Assembly: GCA_032718475.1 (NCBI GenBank)
Contig: JAUCBJ010005353.1
Coordinates: forward strand, 1-34,125
Length of the DNA: 34,125 nt
Source of the DNA: Nemertoderma westbladi
Lineage: Eukaryota; Xenacoelomorpha; Nemertodermatida; Nemertodermatidae
Reading direction: 5' to 3'
Made by a program: the position numbers and the translations under genes. The notes beneath the pieces were generated by a model that was not told the DNA's origin, ran no database searches, and saw only the letters and a list, made by a program, of their open reading frames with translations. The first letter of the stretch is position 1. Every line of letters begins with the position of its first letter. Below, in pieces: positions 27,854 through 34,125 of the stretch.

Positions 27854-28444
27854 ATGCAGTACTCCACGCACTCACCCTGTCCCCTTTCATGTAACTTCTG
27901 CTACTCGAGATTCGAACCCACTGATTACATTTTTATTTGTATATCCTGTAATAATCAGTTCCATTTGCCCTGTGGCTCATTCCTACTCCCCCACGAGATA
28001 AGCAATGCTGGGCGTATACGATACGACGATTACTGTGTTTATTGTTATTCCGAAATATTTCCCTTCTTTTCTGTATATCCTAACGACCCTGATATTTTCC
28101 CCACTGTAGACGCTCTACCTGAATCACAAATACTGAAACAAACCTTTTCAAGCCTAGACGCAGATGACAATATAACAAATCTTAATATTAATGGAGGAAC
28201 CTACACTGAAAACAGTTTTAAAACCGAAATAAAAAATTTAAATGACATGTCAACATTTTCTATTTTTAATTTAAACTGCCGCAGCCTCTCAAAAAATATT
28301 TCACCCATAACTGATTTTCTACTATTAATTGAAAAAAAATTTGATGTGCTTACTTTTTCCGAAACTTTTCTGACGGACCAATCAAACCTAGACCTATTAA
28401 AAATTCAGGCTACAAATCACCTTTTACAGATAATCGAAAAATAG
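27854..28444 (+). pseudogene. LINE ORF2 N-terminus: PHD-like zinc finger and start of AP endonuclease
   Basis: The 196 codons contain CNFCYSRFEP, CISCNNQFHLPC and YDDYCVYCYSE, a C4-H-C3-like pattern typical of PHD-type fingers in CR1-group LINEs. After a linker, FSIFNLNCRSLSKNISPITD and FDVLTFSETFLTDQS match the first endonuclease motifs (N-x-R-S-L; F-SETFL, with the catalytic Glu present). A stop at 28442 cuts the frame within the endonuclease. Confidence 0.8.
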
Positions 28445-28449
28445 GTAAG

Positions 28450-28930
28450 CTAAATAGAGGTGGGACGGCTATTTATGTGCAGGAACATTTAGAAATATCA
28501 GAACGAAATGATTTAAAAATGAAGGACCTTGAAAACTCATGGATCGAAATTAAACGCCCTAAATCTAAGCCCCTACTAATAGGAACTCTATACAGACCCG
28601 AAACTATGAAACGTGACGACTTATTCTCTCTTCTTGACTGTACTCTTTCTAAACTTGCTGACACTCATAACGACATTATTATAACTGGTGATACCAATAT
28701 AGATTTGCTATCTTCTAGGGACAATCCTACTGAATATATAAACATCCTCAACAGCTACGGCTCCATCCAACTCATCCAAGACCCTACAAGAATAACTCCA
28801 TGGACTTAAACATGCATCGACGGACTTAAACATGCATCGACCATATTATAACAAATATTACTACAGCTGCTACAAATTCTGGAACCTTTAATACAAATAT
28901 AGGAACCTCAGACCACCAGCCAACATTTAC
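28450..28930 (+). pseudogene. LINE AP endonuclease, continued
   Basis: It resumes in another frame with GRGGTAIYVQEHLEI-type wording, then WIEIKRPKSKPLLIGTLYRP, IIITGDTNIDLL (the GDxN catalytic motif, with T for the usual F) and, after a break, TSDHQPTFT (the SDH motif). A 20-bp tandem duplication (28802-28841) accompanies the frame break near the stop at 28807. Confidence 0.75.
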
Positions 28931-29347
28931 AATGTTTATGAACTATGAATGTTACTTTAATAATACAAAAAATTACACTAAGTTCGATTATTCAAATTTC
29001 AATTAACCAAAATTTCATAAAGACCTTGACCTACCAACCACTTGGACCTACCCTTCTCATAGCGTCTCAAATAAAGATGGATGACCGATGCCCTCTTATC
29101 TAGTACCCTACCAAAAAATAATCATGATCTATTACATGAAACATTCCACTGAAGCTAACCTTAAAACATTTAAATCGTATAGAAACAAATTAACTAGTGA
29201 GCCTCTGAACGACAGTACTACACCAAACAATTTCAACAAAACTCTAAAAACACAAGAAAAACGTGGTTAATAATAAATTCAGCACTTAATAAATCAAAAA
29301 AATTTTCAATTCCCAAACAAATAACCACATCTAAAATAACCACCTCA

Positions 29348-30024
29348 GTGTCAATAAATGACACTGTACAAACCACTCGGTACCCAAAAAAAATTGCGAA
29401 CATATTAAACGAGCACTTTTCCACTGTAGGTACTAAATTAAATAACAAAATATCTATGTCTAATCGCTCCCCGCTACGACACATTCCTAACTCTAATCGC
29501 AGACCGAACTCATTCTCTCCAATTGAAACTACACCTGTAGAAGTAGAGTATTTACTATTACATATAAATCCTAAATCTGCAACTAATGATACTTTTCCGA
29601 CGAAACTACTTCTACTAGCAGCTAAACCTATATCTATTCGATTAAGCAAACTAATAAACTTATCTATAAACCAAGGATTCTTCCCCAAGTCACTGCAAAT
29701 AGCCAAAATTATCCCCACTTTTAGATATGAAGATCCGACGGACCCAAATAATTATCGACCCATTTCACTCTTACCTGTATTAAGCAAAATATTTGAGCAA
29801 ATTATAAATTCTCAGCTACAATCCTACCTCTCAAAATATAATATCCTTTCAAATTCGCAATATGGTTTTCGCCCCAAAACATCAACATCACATGCCCTTA
29901 TTTCAGTGGTTGAAAAAATTCACCAAGCATTAGAAAACAAAAATTCGACCTGCGCTATTTATATTGACTTGAGGAAAGCATTCGATACTGTCAACCATAA
30001 AATTTTACTTGACAAACTCAACTA
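29348..30024 (+). pseudogene. LINE reverse transcriptase, N-terminal half
   Basis: The 225 codons carry PNNYRPISLLPVLSKIFEQI, QYGFRPKTSTSHALISVVE and AIYIDLRKAFDTVNHKILL (motif A with the first catalytic Asp). The frame stops at LDKLN. The next recognisable RT text (ITTLTNKINSELNNVADWL, thumb side, at 30073 onward) follows within ~50 bp. Motifs B and YADD, normally ~100 codons of sequence, have therefore been deleted. Confidence 0.85.
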
Positions 30025-30960
30025 ATGCCACTACCCTCTTATCCACACTATTACGACTCTCGAAACAATATAACCACTCTAACCAATAAAATAAATTCTG
30101 AATTAAATAACGTTGCTGACTGGCTGATAGACAATCGTCTCTCTTTGAATCTAAAAAAACTGTACCAACTATTTTCGCAAATGTATGATAAAATCCTCAG
30201 GATACACCTAGATTAATAATAAACCACCAAAACATCAAACTAACAAACTGCACAAAATTTTTAGGAATCTATGTACAGTAGATAACAAGTTAACATGGAA
30301 ATCACACATCAAACACATACTCTCTAAAATATCTAAGTCTTCAGGTATATTTTATAAACTACGACACATATATCCTTAGGCAACTATATTTCACGCTAAT
30401 ATATCCCTACCTTAACTACGGCATTATACTATGAGGTAGTGCGCATTCTACTACACTAAATCCCCTAATAATTAAAATAAATAAAATAGTTAGGTGTATT
30501 ACCTTTAGTCACTATAGATCTTCAGCTCTCCCTATCTATACTCCCTCTAGATTCACTATATAAGATCCAAGTCTTAATTAACAACTTAATACAAAACGAT
30601 ACACTGCAAAATTTATTTAGTCAGCTCGCTCAGCGACTCGTGGAGACATTTACATTGATACAGTAAGACTAGACTCCTCACAACGATCCGTGAGTTTTCA
30701 AGGTCCTATATGGTTTGGAATGAACTACCCCTGGAAATTCGAAAATGCAAATCAAAAGGTCTATTTACAAAAAAACTAAAACTACTTCTTTTAGCTCTAT
30801 AATAAATTCAACAAATACTCGTACTACAAATTTACTAATTAAACACAGTATCTTCCAAAGTTTGAGCCCAGCAGCGTATCGTGTCGTGTATTGTATCGTG
30901 GCAAACTGGAATGGAACTGATAATGAACTAAAAAAATTACTTCACAATTAATTTAAATCG
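30025..30960 (+). pseudogene. LINE reverse transcriptase, C-terminal remnants
   Basis: Fragments in shifting frames: NNVADWLIDNRLSLNLKK, NIKLTNCTKFLGIYV, KSHIKHILSKISKSSGIFY and WNELPLEIRKCKSKGLFTKK. All are standard CR1/Jockey-type C-terminal wording. Stops and frameshifts are frequent. Confidence 0.75.
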
Positions 30961-30984
30961 AATCCTGAGTACTCCACAACCCAT

Positions 30985-31215
30985 CGCCATGCCTGCAATC
31001 TATTGGTCGTAGGTTCGAACCCCACCAGGGTCCACTCAGCATTTCTTAATCCCACTGAGCACCGGGGTCGATAATATGAGTACAAGTTAAATTACTGGGA
31101 GCAAAACTTTGGATAGGACTAGGAGAAGCGCCAACCCCAACCTTCGGGTAGCAGCTATCGAAAGAGGAGCCTTCGGGTCGCCTCCGGCTTCGGCCGACTG
31201 TTTGGTTTTTTTGTA
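30985..31215 (+). repeat. GC-rich LINE/SINE tail with tRNA B-box-like motif
   Basis: GGTTCGAACCCC at 31012-31023 is an exact B-box / T-loop consensus, but no good A-box precedes it. A GC-rich segment follows (31120-31200; CTTCGGGT twice), then a T-rich end. It may be the 3' UTR of the LINE or a SINE fused to it. Confidence 0.4.
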
Positions 31216-31893
31216 TATTATACATACACTAGTCTAGAGTTACTACTAAAATAAGCGCTGAAATTTATGCCGATACTTCATAAATATACGTTCTTCTTGG
31301 TTACTTTTAAGCTGATAGCAGCAAAAGGATAATACAATCTGGTGAACAGAACACAGTCGCCTTGAAAGTTTTTTGTGCTTTCAAGTCCAACTGTACCGTA
31401 TCGATATAATAAAATAAATTCAGCAATAATGAATCATGCGGATTTCCATTACAACAAACTATATGGTAGTGTTAAAAAGGCAAAGGTAATAATAGTAAAT
31501 TTATCGAATGACTCAGTAAAAACTACCTAGAGAGTTTGAAAATGTCAACAAACGTTGTAATATATTTAAGCTAAATGTCAAGTAAGTATGGTATATATAT
31601 TTATATGCCGTTAGTTGTATTGAACATAGAGTGTTCTGATTACCATAACTTTGTATATAATATTATACACAATTACTTACTGTATCTCGAATATAAAAAG
31701 GGCACATCCAGAATTCCAAATCAAAACCAAAATGGTTTTACTTCCAACAGAAATACATACCACAAACGGACCAACGACCATGATCATTTAACATAAACCT
31801 AATGAAATCCCTAAACCAGCACTAATGCAGCACAGATCAAACATTCGTCAATGGCGACACACTCAAAACCCACGTACTGAAACCAAGTTTGAT
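31216..31893. other. Spacer / 3' flank of 4E-BP
   Basis: AT-rich, without coding frames of interest. The 3' end of the minus-strand 4E-BP transcript should fall in its right part. Confidence 0.5.
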
Positions 31894-31899
31894 TTTAAT
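31894..31899 (-). terminator. Possible polyadenylation signal ATTAAA of 4E-BP
   Basis: On the minus strand ATTAAA occurs about 35 bases after the stop codon. It is the common variant signal; the distance suits a short 3' UTR. Confidence 0.35.
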
Positions 31900-31930
31900 A
31901 TACCAGAAAAAATATATAACCAATAACGGT

Positions 31931-32263
31931 TTAAATTTCGATCTGAAATTGTTCATCTGGAAGTCCGCCAATGTTATTAGTGGCGTCATTGGCGACGTTG
32001 TTTTCGTTGACAACCGCGTCCCCTGAGCTCTTTAAAGGGCTCGTCACTCCCGGGATATCAGGAAGATTGGAGGGGGGAGTTTTCGTCATCGGCGAATCGC
32101 GGCACTGTAGAAGAAACTCTCTATCGTAAATAATCCTGGAGCCTCCAGGGGTTGTAGAAAACAATGTTCCGCCCGGTGTGGTACCCAGATCGCGAGGCAA
32201 CTGAGATTCGTCGTCTATGCGCACTCTGCGGACCGAGGGAATCTTAACGTGTTGCGCAGACAT
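31931..32263 (-). CDS. EIF4EBP: Eukaryotic translation initiation factor 4E-binding protein (4E-BP)
   Basis: Encodes 110 aa in one exon, near the ~118 aa of vertebrate 4E-BP1. The diagnostic core is present: [20 protein letters not shown] (27-46) followed by DREFLL, giving the canonical eIF4E-binding motif Y46-x4-L51-L52. Next comes [20 protein letters not shown] (54-73). Proline-directed sites matching the mTOR-regulated residues are T29, T38, S57 and T62. The C-terminal FQIEI (106-110) matches the TOS raptor-binding motif (FEMDI in vertebrates). Unphosphorylated 4E-BP binds cytoplasmic eIF4E and blocks eIF4G, restraining cap-dependent translation; TOR signalling releases it. The start at 32263 ([11 protein letters not shown] at -3) is preferred over the in-frame ATG 19 codons upstream because of its context and family length. 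Identification is firm. Confidence 0.95.
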   Translation of the reverse strand: MSAQHVKIPSVRRVRIDDESQLPRDLGTTPGGTLFSTTPGGSRIIYDREFLLQCRDSPMTKTPPSNLPDIPGVTSPLKSSGDAVVNENNVANDATNNIGGLPDEQFQIEI

Positions 32264-32987
32264 TGTACGGTATAATGACAAGAATGCAGTAAATTGCCGA
32301 TCACGCTGGGCTAAGTCCACAGTAATTAATACAACCCGATAACCAGCGGCAACGGTGTATGAGAATGCTAGAACAGAGCTATACCAGCATATACAAATAT
32401 AATAACACTATACAGCTATCAGTATATGCTATTCTGGTACCGGTAAGTAAATCACTAAACAGCGAAGAACTGAAGAAGACACGGCGAAATAGGCCTAGAA
32501 CAGTAGAACCTATATATCATATTCCTATATGATAAACTCTCATAAAAATCTATGGCACTTGGCACTACAACTACAATAGCAGGCTGGCAGGTAGGCCTAA
32601 TTTCAGTATTTCTATTTCAGTACCGGTACCGGTATTTCGGTTAGGTATACAGTATAGGCCTAATTACTTCATAGGCCTACTTTGGGGACCGTCTGACCGT
32701 TGTACTGTTGTTGTTGTATGAAACATCCCTCAGCCAGTCAGCCTTCTGGCCTTTACTGTTTTATATACCGGTATATGGTATATTGGTATACCACAGTACC
32801 AGGTATACGGACCGCTTATTTTATGAAACACTTTTCACAATTTTTTTCATATACATTGTTTTAAGCCCAAGTACCGTACAGCCGTACCGGTAGCGTCAGA
32901 GCGTAGCTTAGTACTGTAGTAGATATGAGATAGTCTGATAGAAACCTACTGTAGTAACACACGTCATAACACTCATAAACCTGTAAA
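32264..32987 (-). promoter_or_regulatory. Upstream region of 4E-BP
   Basis: Contains repeated palindromic words: TACCGGTA near 32440, 32625 and 32885, and TAGGCCTA near 32490, 32595, 32655 and 32672. There is no TATA box at a convincing distance. By position it should hold the promoter and 5' UTR. Confidence 0.4.
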
Positions 32988-33176
32988 CCAATTGAGGGAA
33001 ATTAGCAGGTTACAGAGGCAGACAGGCAGAGCGCAGACTTTTCTAACCAAAACAATAAACGGCTGAACGGCCATTTTACCAATCATCCAATTGAGGGTGG
33101 AGGGAAAGGAGCAGGTTACAGAGTCGGGCTTTTCTAACCAAAACAATAAACGATCACTCTACCTAATTGAGGGAAA
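32988..33176 (+). repeat. Short tandem repeat, ~2.2 copies of about 75-100 bp
   Basis: Copies start with (C/T)AATTGAGGG at 32989, 33088 and 33164. They share GCAGGTTACAGAG and CTTTTCTAACCAAAACAATAAACG. The first copy carries an extra GGCAGACAGGCAGAGCGC segment. Confidence 0.75.
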
Positions 33177-34125
33177 CCATATCTGCCTGTCTGCATATGG
33201 CAGTATGGTCAGACAGTCAGTAGTCACTAGCCTACATAAGACTGTAAGAACAAACAAAATCAGGCCATCAAGCAATAGCAGAATAGGCTGATAGGTACCG
33301 ACTACCGGTACGCAGCTGTAGAATGCAGGAATGACAATTAAAAACGGTTGAAACAACGGCCAGACGGTCCCAAATCCAAAACCCAACCGCCAACCCCAAA
33401 CAGCCAAAGTCAGAAAGTAACAATCCCCGGTATTTCGGTTAGCGTTACCCGGGTGGCCGGTAACGGTAGGCCTACAGTAGTTTTAGTTGGTCAAGATAGT
33501 CCTGCTGTCAGGCCTGGCGCCTGGGTGGCAGGCTGTCAGGCTGTTGACAGATGACCGGTCAGCTCAGCAGGTTGACGATTAATACTGCTGTACTGCAGTA
33601 CACTGGCTGACTGGTACAGTAATAGGCCAACAACTGCACAAAACAGAATAAAGAGACATGTCACATGACATGGTAATAATACAGCATTTTATTGTATCTA
33701 ACATTAACATTCATCAAGGGCTAACATTACACAGCTCCCAGGGTCTCCAGTTCCGAAGTTATTGTGTATGAGTGAGGAAGTAGCTGCTTATGGCTGGGAG
33801 GCTGCGGCTGGTATTAACCGATTGTGCAATAATTGTGTATGTATACGTATACCGACCAGCAACCAATCAACCTACGGTATAGCAATACCCAATCAACTAT
33901 TACATTATATCTGTGGGTTGCCGTTCTACACAGTATGTAAATTTTCCAGATCTTAGTTGAATACAAACAAAAGAACAATCTTATTTTCCAGGAACATCGG
34001 TTTGTTACAAAATAATGACTAATAATTCCAGCAACGAATCTTAATTAAGTATTCAAGCAGGGCCCCGCTGGCCAAAAACGCCTATTTATCTTTGTTTCCT
34101 TCACAACAAAATTAATATCCACTAT
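33177..34125. other. Spacer at the right edge
   Basis: No recognisable gene. AATAAA signals occur on the plus strand (33648-33653) and on the minus strand (complement at about 33687), so a minus-strand gene beyond the window could end here. An inverted repeat CATGTCA-CA-TGACATG lies at 33657-33672. Confidence 0.4.

Larger units (their letters stand above)
27750..31215 (+). mobile_element. CR1-like LINE remnant (zinc finger, APE endonuclease, RT), internally deleted
   Basis: Order on the plus strand: a PHD-like Cys/His cluster (27880-28050), AP endonuclease pieces (28255-28930), RT fingers and palm start (29348-30024), RT thumb and C-terminal remnants (30060-30760), and a GC-rich 3' tail ending near 31215. 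Several frame breaks and the absence of the RT catalytic block show it is dead. The 5' border is uncertain; a C-tract (27824-27841) precedes the first frame. Confidence 0.85.

Noticed and set aside
32264-32320. Longer 129-aa 4E-BP starting [10 protein letters not shown]
   Set aside because: The extra 19 residues have no counterpart in 4E-BPs. The internal ATG has good context and gives the normal family length.

Overview
This is a eukaryotic, almost certainly invertebrate animal, nuclear window. The evidence is metazoan-type genes (FCHO clathrin adaptor, ALKBH8 tRNA-modifying enzyme, 4E-BP), GT-AG introns, AATAAA signals, AT-rich spacers, several LINE remnants, a terminal-inverted-repeat transposon, a long fold-back element and many minisatellites. 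The phylum cannot be fixed from the sequence alone. The 8-bp palindromes TAGGCCTA and TACCGGTA recur in gene-proximal spacers.

Layout. 1-1320: the 5' end of an ankyrin-repeat gene on the minus strand, running off the left edge. 1.3-3.7 kb: spacer with a diverged duplicated block. 3.73-5.56 kb: a 1.8-kb element with ~175-bp terminal inverted repeats and a decayed YqaJ-type nuclease exon. 6.0-8.1 kb: a complete single-exon ALKBH8 (685 aa; RRM, AlkB dioxygenase, methyltransferase). 9.8-10.6 kb: an 810-bp fold-back element whose two arms each carry a tRNA-like A-box/B-box pair. 11.36-16.2 kb: a complete two-exon FCHO gene (F-BAR in exon 1, mu-homology domain in exon 2, 779 aa). Its 2.5-kb intron holds a satellite array with CTCF-like motifs and a small MITE. 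16.8-17.4 kb: a 23-copy, 26-bp minisatellite. 19.7 kb and 25.6-27.0 kb: two minus-strand copies of one LINE family. 21.9-22.4 kb: a two-exon gene for a 78-residue putative secreted or GPI-anchored peptide, downstream of a strong G-quadruplex motif. 23.4-24.4 kb: two related minisatellites. 27.8-31.2 kb: a plus-strand, CR1-like LINE with a zinc-finger, endonuclease and RT remnant, lacking the RT catalytic block. 31.9-32.3 kb: a complete single-exon 4E-BP on the minus strand. 32.3-34.1 kb: its upstream region, with palindromes and a short tandem repeat.

The host genes do not form a pathway. ALKBH8 modifies wobble uridines of tRNA, 4E-BP restrains cap-dependent initiation and FCHO starts clathrin-coated pits. 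They share intron poverty: ALKBH8 and 4E-BP are uninterrupted and FCHO has one coding intron. The less usual signals are the fold-back element with paired pol III-like promoters, the YqaJ TIR element, a coding minisatellite built from X-box-like palindromes inside ALKBH8, CTCF-like sites in the FCHO intron, and the small secreted peptide gene.
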